This document shows positions 43,816 to 52,277 of a DNA stretch of 63,203 nt, in pieces (within the stretch, counting starts at the first letter, position 1; each line of letters opens with the position of its first letter). The translations under genes were made by a program, and so were the position numbers. Source of the DNA: an uncultured Telmatospirillum sp. (lineage in GTDB: Bacteria > Pseudomonadota > Alphaproteobacteria > Rhodospirillales > Magnetospirillaceae). The DNA is taken from positions 1 through 63,203 of the forward strand of contig CAIOJO010000565.1 of assembly GCA_903858635.1 (NCBI GenBank), given 5' to 3'. The notes beneath the pieces are model-generated. The model was not told the DNA's origin, did not search any database, and saw nothing but the letters and a program-made list of their open reading frames with translations.

Positions 43816-45131
43816 AGGTCCAGCCTCTGCGATTGAAGGGAGGAGAACCGTCCGCCCGGATCGACGCCGTGGCGGATGGCCCGGAATTCATCGAGGCGCG
43901 GATAGCCGCGGCGCAGCATGGCGGCGCTGCCGCGGGCGTCCTTGGCCAGATAAAGGCGTCCGCCATGGTCGGCGACGATGGCATCGAGCTCGTTGAGCAG
44001 GCCGAAGGCTTGGCCGTCGGCGGGAAAGTCGAGGGCCAGCGTGTATCCCTCGAGGGGGAAGGACAACAGGCCGTCCTGGCGCCCCATGAGCTTGAGGACC
44101 GCCAGGAACGACCCTTTGCCCGAGGCGGCGATGCGCTGCAACAGGGCCGTCATGCCGGCCAGGCTGGCCGGTTTGGGCAGGACGCATTGGTATTGCAGAA
44201 AACCGGCTCGGCCGTAGATGCGGTTCCACTCAAGGATGGCGTCGAGCGGGTAGAAGAAGCTGTCGCAGTCGATCAGGGCGCGGCCCGGACGCGCCCTGCG
44301 GTAATAGATCTCGTTGAAGGCGCGAACCGTCCAGCGGTTGAGGGCCATCGCCGGAAAGTCGATGGGAATCCGGTGGTTCCGCTTGGCGATGGGGTGGAGA
44401 GGATCGCCACTGAACTGGGCCCGGAGGTCCCGGCGCAGGGCATGCTCGCCGCGATAAAGCAGCGAGCGGCCCAGGCTGGCGCCGCCGGCCAGACAGTCGA
44501 TCCAGGCCACCGAATAGGTCCAGCCTTGCGAGGCTTCGAACAGATCCATGGTTGCGGCGAGATTGTCGGCGGGCAAGGTCTCCTGCCGGATGAAGGCGGT
44601 CTCGACGGGGATCAGGGGGATGGTGGCGGCCAGGATGACCCCGGTCAGTCCCATTCCGCCTCGGGTAGCGTCGAACAGCGCCGGGTTTTCCCGCCGCGAA
44701 CAGCGCAGCACGCGGCCATCGGCCAAGGCGAGATCGAGGCTCTCCACATGGTCGCCGAACGAGCCGGCCCCGTGATGGTTCTTGCCATGCACGTCGGCGG
44801 CGATCATCCCGCCCAAGGTGACGAATTTGGTGCCGGGGGTGACCGGAACGAACCAGCCGCGTGGCAGGAACAGGTCGATGATGTCGGACAGCAGGATGCC
44901 GGCTTGGCAGGTCAGGCGGCCGGTCGCCTCATCGAAGGCAAGGACTCGATCGGAGGGCAGCATCGACAGGGTGGCCTGCCGGTTGAGCGCGGCGTCGCCA
45001 TAGGCCCGACCGTTGCCCCGGGCGATCAGGCTGGAGTTGGCGGCGATGGCCGCCAGGGTTTCGGCGCTATCGCGGGCCCGCAGGCAGCGCGTCTCGATCC
45101 GCGGATAATTGCCCCAGCCGGCCAGCCTCAT
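43812..45131 (-). CDS. FAD-dependent DprE1-like 2'-oxidase
   Basis: 439 residues. The FAD-binding (VAO/PCMH) domain has LIARGNGRAYGDAALN, then VTPGTKFVTLGGMIAADVHG, then KNHHGAGSFGDHVESLDL, where the His-rich loop matches DprE1. The C-terminal half includes YSVAWIDCLAGG, a close match to the substrate-domain YSVAWID region of this family, and RAGFLQYQCVLP. It oxidises the 2'-hydroxyl of polyprenylphosphoryl-ribose. The gene is 16 bases after the HAD-UbiA gene and is coupled to the SDR. Azorhizobium NoeP/NoeO-type genes use the same chemistry for Nod-factor arabinose. Confidence 0.88.
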   Translation of the reverse strand: MRLAGWGNYPRIETRCLRARDSAETLAAIAANSSLIARGNGRAYGDAALNRQATLSMLPSDRVLAFDEATGRLTCQAGILLSDIIDLFLPRGWFVPVTPGTKFVTLGGMIAADVHGKNHHGAGSFGDHVESLDLALADGRVLRCSRRENPALFDATRGGMGLTGVILAATIPLIPVETAFIRQETLPADNLAATMDLFEASQGWTYSVAWIDCLAGGASLGRSLLYRGEHALRRDLRAQFSGDPLHPIAKRNHRIPIDFPAMALNRWTVRAFNEIYYRRARPGRALIDCDSFFYPLDAILEWNRIYGRAGFLQYQCVLPKPASLAGMTALLQRIAASGKGSFLAVLKLMGRQDGLLSFPLEGYTLALDFPADGQAFGLLNELDAIVADHGGRLYLAKDARGSAAMLRRGYPRLDEFRAIRHGVDPGGRFSSLQSQRLDL

Positions 45132-45147
45132 GGCGCTGCTCCCGATC

Positions 45148-46581
45148 TCATATGCTCACGGCGACGGCCAGTAGGACCAATGCCGCGCAAACCTGGCTGG
45201 CCCGGTCGCTGACCGCGAACAGGACCGGATCGTCGTCCATGGCACCGCGGTGGGTGGCGATCAGGATACGGCTTATCCAATAGAGCAGGATCACCGGGAT
45301 GCCCCACAGAAAGGGCGCGTTCCGGTACAGGGCGCTGACCACCGGGCTGTCGATGTAGAGACAGAACACCAGCACGGCGATGTAGCCGCTGGCGGCCGCC
45401 ATGGTCTGCACGATGGGCAGATCGGAGACGCGATAGCCGCGTCCGGCCAGATCGGCGCTGCCCTCGTCCAGGCGGGCCGCCAGATCGGCCCAGCGCTTGA
45501 CCAGGGCCAGGCTGAGAAACAGGAACAGGGCGAAGGTCAGCAGCCAGGGCGACAGCGGCACCGTCACCGCCGCCGCGCCCGCCACCAGGCGCATCCCGTA
45601 CAGGCAGGCCAGCACCACCACGTCCAGGGTGGTTTGGCGCTTCAGGTAAAGCGAATAGGCCAGGGTCAAGGCGTAATAGGCGCATAAGGTCAGCAGGAAC
45701 GCAGGCGGCAGCAACAGGCCGAGCAGCCCCGCCAGGCACAGCGGCAGCGGGAACAAGGCGATGCCGTGGCGGATATCGATGCGGCCGGAAGCCAATACGC
45801 GGTGGCGTTTGGTCGGGTGGTTGCGGTCGTGCCGCAGGTCGAGCAGGTCATTCAGCAGGTAGACGCTGGAGGCGCACAGGCTGAAGCTGCAGATGGCCAA
45901 CAGGCAGGCGACCAGAGCCGCGACGTCGAAACGATGGGCGGTGAAGGCCGGGACCAGGACCAGGAGGTTCTTCAGCCACTGATGGGGGCGCAGGGCCTCG
46001 AGATAATCCCCCAACCGGACGCGGCGCGGCGCGATGACGGTGACGGCGGGGAAACTGCGTCGGACCAAGCCGAGCAGGTGCGGCGAGGCGTTGACGACCA
46101 CCACTTCGCCGGCCTCGCGCCATACGGCGAAATCGGCCGCCTCGTTGCCGGCATAGCCGAAGCCGCCATGGCCGAAGAGGTTGCGCAGCAGGCTTGCCTT
46201 GGCGGCTCCCTTGAGGTTGCGCTGCCCATCCGAGGCGAACACGCCGTCGAACAGGCCGAGCCGCTCGGCTACCGTCCGGACATAGGCGGCATCGGCCGCC
46301 GAAGCCAGATAAAGGCTCCGCCCTTTGGCTTTTTCGGCCCGCAGGTACTCTATGAACTCTTCATTGAAGGCAAGGCCATCGGCGTCCAGCGGCGCTTCCG
46401 CCGCCACCCGCGCCTTCATTGCGGCACGGCCATGGCGCAGCGCCCACAACGCGGCGAGGCCGCGCAACGGCTTGTTTGCCAAGAGGGACAGGAAGGACTC
46501 GAGGAACAGGTCCGACCTGGTCAGGGACCCGTCGAGATCGACCACGAGCGGGCAGTCGACGGATTCGGCCGAACCATCCAT
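45148..46581 (-). CDS. HAD phosphatase fused to UbiA-type phosphoribosyl(decaprenyl)transferase
   Basis: 477 residues from ATG 46581 (AAGGAG upstream). Residues 1-190 are a HAD domain (VVDLDGSLTRSDLF, with YLASAADAAYVRTVAERLG and GYAGNEAADFAVW). Residues about 195-477 are a UbiA prenyltransferase domain with NDLLDLRHDRNHPTKRHR, the Asp-rich first site, and about eight membrane helices. In mycobacteria Rv3806c (UbiA) makes decaprenylphosphoryl-5-phosphoribose and a separate phosphatase removes the phosphate. Here both activities appear to lie in one chain. It is the head of the three-gene arabinose-donor operon. Confidence 0.85.
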   Translation of the reverse strand: MDGSAESVDCPLVVDLDGSLTRSDLFLESFLSLLANKPLRGLAALWALRHGRAAMKARVAAEAPLDADGLAFNEEFIEYLRAEKAKGRSLYLASAADAAYVRTVAERLGLFDGVFASDGQRNLKGAAKASLLRNLFGHGGFGYAGNEAADFAVWREAGEVVVVNASPHLLGLVRRSFPAVTVIAPRRVRLGDYLEALRPHQWLKNLLVLVPAFTAHRFDVAALVACLLAICSFSLCASSVYLLNDLLDLRHDRNHPTKRHRVLASGRIDIRHGIALFPLPLCLAGLLGLLLPPAFLLTLCAYYALTLAYSLYLKRQTTLDVVVLACLYGMRLVAGAAAVTVPLSPWLLTFALFLFLSLALVKRWADLAARLDEGSADLAGRGYRVSDLPIVQTMAAASGYIAVLVFCLYIDSPVVSALYRNAPFLWGIPVILLYWISRILIATHRGAMDDDPVLFAVSDRASQVCAALVLLAVAVSI

Positions 46582-46777
46582 CCGCGCATCTCCTTCACCC
46601 GGCGCCACTATGTCGGGTGTGCCAGGAATTGGCAACTTACGCAGTGATGCCCCGCACCCGCCTTGGCCGTCCAACAATTCCTGAGCGGCGGGGCTGGTCG
46701 GCCGCTCTCTCGTCGCCGCTCACCAGATAGCGCAGGCCGAAAAGCCGGGTCGACATCAGATCGTCGAGAGCAGAGCT

Positions 46778-47149
46778 CTAATGGTGCGGGCCTTCCCGTC
46801 CCTGGCCGAGGGTGTCAGGTCGCGGCCATGCCTCCGCGGTTTCGCCGATGGCGATCCGGTTGCGGCCGGCCCGTTTGGCCGAATAGAGCGCGCGGTCGGC
46901 GACGCCCAGAAACCAGTCGGGTTCGACGTCGCTGGCCGGGACCGCCGCCGCGACGCCGACGCTGAGCGTCACCCACTGTCCGGTGTCCGAGCCGCTGTGC
47001 GGAATTCGTAGTTCCAGCACGCCGTCGCGGATGCGGTCGGCAACCTGACAGGCGCCTTCGAGATCGGTCATCGGCATGACGATGGCGAACTCTTCGCCGC
47101 CGTAGCGGGCCGCCAGGTCGGCGGGGCGGAATACCCTCTCGCCGATCAC
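46778..47149 (-). pseudogene. Truncated GGDEF domain (C-terminal half)
   Basis: The frame starts abruptly inside the domain ([21 protein letters not shown]) and runs through the rest of a GGDEF fold to ALYSAKRAGRNRIAIGE. The I-site RPAD and GGEEF are present, but the nucleotide-binding N-terminal half is missing. The homology stops at about 47149 exactly where an unrelated AT-rich frame begins, so a deletion or insertion cut it. Not expected to be active. Confidence 0.75.
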
Positions 47150-47574
47150 CCCGGCCTGGGAACCACCAGATGCTGCATCAACCGCACGGCAAAGGCATGC
47201 CCCGCATTGTCAAGACTGGGTAAATCGACCAACTTCGGTTCCTCCTGGGGACCGTTCGTCGGCTTGGTGCCGCCTGTTGCTTTGCAACTTGTTGCTTCTG
47301 GCACGTAACACGATTGCCGACTGGTACTATTTTTATATTCCGGGATGGTAATTATCGTAAGATTAGCATTTACCCTAGAGATTTCAAACGACAAATCGTG
47401 GAAAGACATTTTCGTCATCTTAGCGCGAATGGTTTTGTGGTCAGATCTCAAGCATTCGATGGTCGCCCCCTCAAGACCAGCCATGTGGCCAGACGCGATA
47501 AACTTGCACATGGATGTCAACAAGCGAGAGACCGAGTCGGCCGTCCATGGCGATATCCATTCGGACATCTGCAT
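47146..47574 (-). CDS. Hypothetical protein of uncertain reality
   Basis: 142 residues from ATG 47574. It has charged, AT-rich codons (FHDLSFEISRVNANLTIITI) and ends across the break point of the GGDEF fragment. No family, signal peptide or membrane helix is seen. The low GC compared with both neighbours suggests an inserted piece. It might be part of a larger truncated gene. Confidence 0.3.
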   Translation of the reverse strand: MQMSEWISPWTADSVSRLLTSMCKFIASGHMAGLEGATIECLRSDHKTIRAKMTKMSFHDLSFEISRVNANLTIITIPEYKNSTSRQSCYVPEATSCKATGGTKPTNGPQEEPKLVDLPSLDNAGHAFAVRLMQHLVVPRPG

Positions 47575-47660
47575 TCGCCGCCGCTCAATAGACGGATGAC
47601 GTCGGAGGCATTCCCTTCCCCTGCGCTATCCTGCCAATCGCGCAATTCCGAGGTGGAGTC

Positions 47661-48647
47661 ATGACCCGCATGTTTATCCGCGCTTCCCTGTTGACCGGAG
47701 TCGTTCTTGCACTGGCTTTGGCGGCGCCGGCCCAGGCGCAGCAGAAGTCTTACAAGATCGGCTATATCCTGTCGCTCGACTCGCAGTTGGGGGCTGGCGC
47801 CAAGGCCTTCGCCGACGACGTCGCCAAGCGCAGCGGCGGCAAGATCCGCATCGAGCAGGCGCCGAACGCCGCCCTCGGGGGCGAGGTGGACATGCTGAAG
47901 GGTATGCAGCAGGGCACCGTCGACATGGCGTTCATTACCGGCGCGCCGCTCCCCGCCATCGTGCCCGATGTGGGGGTGCTGAACATCCCGTTCCTGTTCC
48001 GCGACACGGCCCATGCCTACGCCGTCCTCGACGGTCCGATCGGCAAGGGCTATCTGGAAAAATTCAAGGCCAAGGACATGATGGCCCTGGCCTGGGGTGA
48101 AAATGGATTCCGCCATATCACCAATTCGAAGCGGCCGGTGCGGACCCCGGACGATCTCAAAGGGATCAGACTGCGCCTGCCGCAATCCGAGGTGATGCTG
48201 GCCGGCTTCAAGGCATTCGGCGCCGACGTTGGCCCATTGCCCTTCCCCCAGGTGTATGGCGCCCTGCAGTCGGGACAATTCGACGGGCAGGAGAACCCGA
48301 TAGCGACCATTCTGTCGTCGAAGTTTGCTCAAGTGCAGAAATATCTGACCCTGAGCGGCCATGTCTATGATCCGGCCGTCATCCTGGTGTCGAAGAATGT
48401 CTGGGACGGGCTCAGCGAGGCAGACAAGGCCATCTTCCTGGAAGCCGCCAAGCAGGGTGCCACGGCGTCGCGCGCCTATGCCGCCGAAGCCCAGAAAAAC
48501 GGCGTCGATTTGCTGAAGAAACAAGGAATGGAAGTGGTCGAACGGATCGACCGGGCCAAATTTACCGCCGCTGTGCAGCCGGTAATGCCCGAATACGCCA
48601 AGATGTTCGGTGCCGAGGTCATCGCCGCCATCGAGAATACCAAGTAG
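47661..48647 (+). CDS. TRAP transporter substrate-binding protein (DctP family), orphan
   Basis: 328 residues. A Sec signal peptide ends AAPAQAQ; the mature protein starts KSYKIGYILSLDSQLGAGAK. Type II periplasmic binding fold with LGGEVDMLKGMQQGTVDMAF, GLRLRLPQSEVML-like (here GIRLRLPQSEVML) containing the conserved Arg that binds the carboxylate of the ligand, and FPQVYGALQSGQFDGQENP. C4-dicarboxylate or a related organic acid is the usual ligand. No dctQ/dctM membrane genes are near, so it must work with components elsewhere or be a relic. Promoter region: 86 bases after the hypothetical gene. Confidence 0.9.
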   Translation: MTRMFIRASLLTGVVLALALAAPAQAQQKSYKIGYILSLDSQLGAGAKAFADDVAKRSGGKIRIEQAPNAALGGEVDMLKGMQQGTVDMAFITGAPLPAIVPDVGVLNIPFLFRDTAHAYAVLDGPIGKGYLEKFKAKDMMALAWGENGFRHITNSKRPVRTPDDLKGIRLRLPQSEVMLAGFKAFGADVGPLPFPQVYGALQSGQFDGQENPIATILSSKFAQVQKYLTLSGHVYDPAVILVSKNVWDGLSEADKAIFLEAAKQGATASRAYAAEAQKNGVDLLKKQGMEVVERIDRAKFTAAVQPVMPEYAKMFGAEVIAAIENTK

Positions 48648-48681
48648 AACGCCGCCCCTGCCCCGGGACTTTCCTCGCGCG

Positions 48682-48990
48682 GCCCAGTGGCATTTCCTGC
48701 CCAAGGGGCCGATCAATCCCTATGTCGGGGCCGGCATCAATTACACGTTCTTCTATGGCGTGAAGAATGGGCCATGGCCGATGCAGAGCACCCATTACTC
48801 CGACGCGTTCGGTGCCGCCCTGCAACTCGGCGCCGACTACCATGTGACCGGACGCTGGTACCTGAACGTCGACGTCAAGAAGCTGTTCCTCAGCACCGAC
48901 GTCAGGCTGGGCACGGCCGTCGGCCCGGTGAAAGCCAATGTCGACATCAATCCCTGGCTGGTCGGCGTCGGCGTCGGTTACCGCTTCTAA
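48682..48990 (+). pseudogene. OmpW family outer-membrane protein, N-terminally truncated
   Basis: The frame reads AQWHFLPKGPINPYVGAGIN, then LQLGADYHVTGRWYLNVDVK, and ends NPWLVGVGVGYRF with the C-terminal Phe of outer-membrane beta-barrels. This is the second half of OmpW. The signal peptide and first four strands are absent, and the homology starts about 35 bases after the dctP stop. An upstream ATG in frame lies inside dctP and is not a true start. Confidence 0.75.
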
Positions 48991-49007
48991 GCCGTAAAGC
49001 GAAGCTC

Positions 49008-49038
49008 GGGGAGCGCCGGTGCCGTTGCCGGCGCTCCC
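49008..49038. terminator. GC-rich hairpin between convergent genes
   Basis: GGGAGCGCCGG 49008-49018 pairs perfectly with CCGGCGCTCCC 49028-49038 over eleven bases with a 9-base loop. It lies between the OmpW remnant and the cusA stop. No T run follows on either side, so it may act as a bidirectional but not classical terminator. Confidence 0.45.
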
Positions 49039-49071
49039 GCCGATCGTAACAACGGCGTAGATGCGGGCGGC

Positions 49072-52000
49072 TCAACCGAAATTGGAGTCCAGTGGAATCT
49101 TTTCCCGGCTGCTGCGTTCTTCGGTCGCGGCTGGCGCGCCCTTCTTCCTCAGCAGGGCGTACTCCTTGACCAGGGCGTAGATCGCCGGGATGACGATCAG
49201 TGTCAGAACCGTCGACGATACCATGCCGCCGACCATCGGCATGGCGATGCGGCGCATGATCTCGGAGCCGGTCCCGCTGCTCCACAAGATGGGCAACAGG
49301 CCCGCCATGATGGCAACCACGGTCATCATTTTCGGTCGCACTCGTTCGACCGCCCCTTCCATGATGGCCGCATAGAGATCGGTCCGGGTGAACGGCTGGC
49401 CGGCCTGTTGCCGCTGGGCCAGCAGGGCGTTCAGCGCGTGATCGAGATAGATCAGCATGACCACCCCGGTTTCCGCCGCCACCCCGGCCAGGGCGATGAA
49501 GCCGACGGCAACTGCCACGCTCATGTTGAAGCCGAGCCAATACATCAGCCAGCCGCCGCCGATCAGGGCGAACGGCAGCGACAGCATGACGATCAAAGTC
49601 TCGGTCAGTCGTTTGAAGTTGACGTAAAGCAGCAGGAAAATGATGAAGAGGGTCACCGGCACGACGATTTTCAGCTTTGCCTTGGCCCGTTCCATGTATT
49701 CGAACTGGCCGCTCCAGGTGGCATAGTAGCCGGGCGGCATCTTCACCTGTGTTTCCACCGCCCGGCGGGCGTCGGCAACGTAGCCGCCGATGTCGCGGCC
49801 GCGGATATCGATATAGATATAGGCCGACAGCAGGGCGTTCTCGGTGCGGATGGTGGCGGGGCCCTTGCTCAGTTGGATCTTCGCCAGCTGCCCCAAGGGG
49901 ATGTGTTGGCCGTCCATCGTCGGCACCAGCACCCGCGTGCCGATGGCCTGCGGATCGCTGCGGAAATCACGCGGATAGCGCACATTGACCGAGAAGCGCT
50001 CGCGGCCCTCGACGGTGGTGGTCACCATCTCGCCGCCCATGGCCGTCAGGATGACCTCCTGCAGATCGCCGACGGTCAGCCCGTAGCGGGCCAGGGCGTC
50101 GCGGTCGGGTTGGATCTCCAGGTAATAGCCGCCCATGATGCGTTCGGCATAGGCGCTGGTGGTGCCGGGAACCGCCTTGACCACCTGCTCGATCTGTTTG
50201 GCCAGCTGCTCCATTTCGCTCAGGTCCTTGCCGAACACCTTGATGCCGATCGGCGTGCGGATACCGGTCGACAGCATGTCGATACGGCCACGCAGCGGCA
50301 TGGTCCAGGCATTGCTGACCCCCGGGATCTGCAAGGCCTTGTCCATCTCGGCGATCAATTGGTCGACGGTCATGCCATCCGGCCATTCCTCCTGCGGCTT
50401 CAGAGTGATCGTCGTCTCGAACATCTCGATCGGGGCCGGATCGGTCGCCGTGTCGGCCCGTCCAGCCTTGCCGAACACCGACAGCACCTCCGGGAAGCTC
50501 TTGATGATCTTGTCCTGGGTCTGCAGCAATTCCGCCGCCTTGGTGATCGACACGCCGGGCAAGGTGGTCGGCATGTAGAGCAGCGTACCCTCATAGAGGC
50601 TGGGCATGAATTCCGAGCCCACCTGGGTGATCGGATAGGCCGAGACGCCGAGGACGGCCACAGCCAGAACAATGGTGGTCACCTTCCAGTTGAGCACCAT
50701 CCGGATCGATGGCCGGTAGAGCCAGATGAGGACCCGGTTGATCGGGTTCCTGTGCTCGGGAAGGATCTTGCCGCGGACGAACAAGGCCATCAGCACCGGC
50801 ACCAGGGTGATCGACAGGATCGCCGCGCCGGCCATGGAAAAGGTCTTGGTGAAGGCCAGCGGTTTGAACATCCGGCCTTCTTGCGATTCCAGGGTGAACA
50901 CCGGAAGGAACGATACGGTGATGATCAGGAGGCCGAAGAACAGCGACGGCCCCACCTCGATTGCCGCGTCGATCAGGGCCTGGACCCGGGACTCGCCGGG
51001 TTTCATCCGTTCCAGATGCTTGTGGGCGTTCTCGATCATCACGATGGCGGCATCGACCATGGCGCCGACGGCGATGGCAATACCGCCCAGGCTCATGATG
51101 TTCGAGGTCAGCCCCAACATCTGCATGACGATGATGGAGATCAGTACGCCCACCGGCAGCATCAGGATGGCGACGAAGGCGCTGCGCAGATGCAGCAGGA
51201 ACAGGATGCAGACGGCGGCGACGATGAGGCTTTCCTCGACCAGCGTCCGCTTCAGCGTGTGCACGGCCCTGAGGATGAGGTCGGAACGGTCGTAGACCGA
51301 GGTGATGCCGACCCCTTCGGGCAGGCCGCTGGCGACCTCGGCGATCTTGTCCTTGACGTTCTGAATGACGTCGAGGGCATTCTGTCCGTAGCGTTGGACG
51401 GCAATGCCGCTGACCACCTCGCCCTCGCCGTTCAGCTCGGCCAGACCGCGCCGTTCGTCCGGCCCCAGTTCCACCCGGGCCACGTCGCGCAGCAGGATCG
51501 GCGTGCCGCTCTGCGCCTTCAGCACGATCTTGCCGATGTCGTCGATACCCCGCAGGTAGCCGCGGCCGCGCACGATGAACTCGGTTTCGGCCATTTCGAT
51601 GGAACGGCCGCCGACGTCGGTGTTGCTCTTGCGAATCGCCGCCGTCACCTTGTCCAACGAAATGTTGTAGGACTGCAGCTTCTGGGGGTCGACCACGACC
51701 TGGTATTGCTGGACGAAACCGCCGAGTCCGGCAACCTCGGCGACGCCTTCCGCCTTGGCCAACTGGTAACGCAGGAACCAGTCCTGAATGGTGCGCAGTT
51801 CCGCCAGGCTCTTGTTCTTCGCCTGCACCACATACTGATAGACCCAGCCGACCCCGGTGGCGTCCGGCCCGAGCGACGGGGTGATCCCCGGCGGCAGCCT
51901 TTTGGCGGCGAAGCTCAAATATTCGAGGACGCGCGAGCGGGCCCAGTAGATGTCGGTGCCGTCCTCGAACACGACATAGACGAAGCTGGTACCGAACATG

Positions 52001-52257
52001 GAAAACCCACGCACGACCTTGGACTTCGGCACGCTGAGCATGGCCGTGGTGAGCGGATAGGTGACCTGATCCTCGACCACCTGCGGTGCTTGGCCGGGGT
52101 AGTCGGTGTAGAGGATCACCTGGGTATCGGACAAGTCCGGCAAGGCGTCGAGCGGCATGTGTTCGGTCGCGTAGGCACCCGCGGCGATGACCGCCGCGGT
52201 GGCCAGAAGAACCAGGAAGGTGTTGCGCACCGACCACCGGATGATGCTGGCAATCAT
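49072..52257 (-). CDS. cusA: Cu(I)/Ag(I) efflux RND transporter, inner-membrane subunit CusA
   Basis: 1061 residues. Heavy-metal RND (HME) features: MIASIIRWSVRNTFLVLLAT start, twelve helices, GGIAIAVGAMVDAAIVMIEN with the conserved Asp of helix 4, ARVGRADTATDPAPIEMFET-like (here FGKAGRADTATDPAPIEMFE) and the cleft PMPMM-type methionines in the periplasmic domain, and C-terminal IVIPAIYALVKEY. It exports Cu+ or Ag+ using the proton gradient, through CusB to CusC. It is the last gene of the minus-strand cus operon, 20 bases after cusB. Confidence 0.94.
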   Translation of the reverse strand: MIASIIRWSVRNTFLVLLATAAVIAAGAYATEHMPLDALPDLSDTQVILYTDYPGQAPQVVEDQVTYPLTTAMLSVPKSKVVRGFSMFGTSFVYVVFEDGTDIYWARSRVLEYLSFAAKRLPPGITPSLGPDATGVGWVYQYVVQAKNKSLAELRTIQDWFLRYQLAKAEGVAEVAGLGGFVQQYQVVVDPQKLQSYNISLDKVTAAIRKSNTDVGGRSIEMAETEFIVRGRGYLRGIDDIGKIVLKAQSGTPILLRDVARVELGPDERRGLAELNGEGEVVSGIAVQRYGQNALDVIQNVKDKIAEVASGLPEGVGITSVYDRSDLILRAVHTLKRTLVEESLIVAAVCILFLLHLRSAFVAILMLPVGVLISIIVMQMLGLTSNIMSLGGIAIAVGAMVDAAIVMIENAHKHLERMKPGESRVQALIDAAIEVGPSLFFGLLIITVSFLPVFTLESQEGRMFKPLAFTKTFSMAGAAILSITLVPVLMALFVRGKILPEHRNPINRVLIWLYRPSIRMVLNWKVTTIVLAVAVLGVSAYPITQVGSEFMPSLYEGTLLYMPTTLPGVSITKAAELLQTQDKIIKSFPEVLSVFGKAGRADTATDPAPIEMFETTITLKPQEEWPDGMTVDQLIAEMDKALQIPGVSNAWTMPLRGRIDMLSTGIRTPIGIKVFGKDLSEMEQLAKQIEQVVKAVPGTTSAYAERIMGGYYLEIQPDRDALARYGLTVGDLQEVILTAMGGEMVTTTVEGRERFSVNVRYPRDFRSDPQAIGTRVLVPTMDGQHIPLGQLAKIQLSKGPATIRTENALLSAYIYIDIRGRDIGGYVADARRAVETQVKMPPGYYATWSGQFEYMERAKAKLKIVVPVTLFIIFLLLYVNFKRLTETLIVMLSLPFALIGGGWLMYWLGFNMSVAVAVGFIALAGVAAETGVVMLIYLDHALNALLAQRQQAGQPFTRTDLYAAIMEGAVERVRPKMMTVVAIMAGLLPILWSSGTGSEIMRRIAMPMVGGMVSSTVLTLIVIPAIYALVKEYALLRKKGAPAATEERSSREKIPLDSNFG

Positions 52258-52277
52258 GACTGGAGCCCCCGCGGCGA

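Noticed and set aside
46582-46777. Remnant protein downstream of the truncated GGDEF frame
   Set aside because: The minus-strand reading is short and without any domain; not supportable.
48610-48681. Start of OmpW inside dctP
   Set aside because: Those residues are the shadow of dctP and not OmpW-like.
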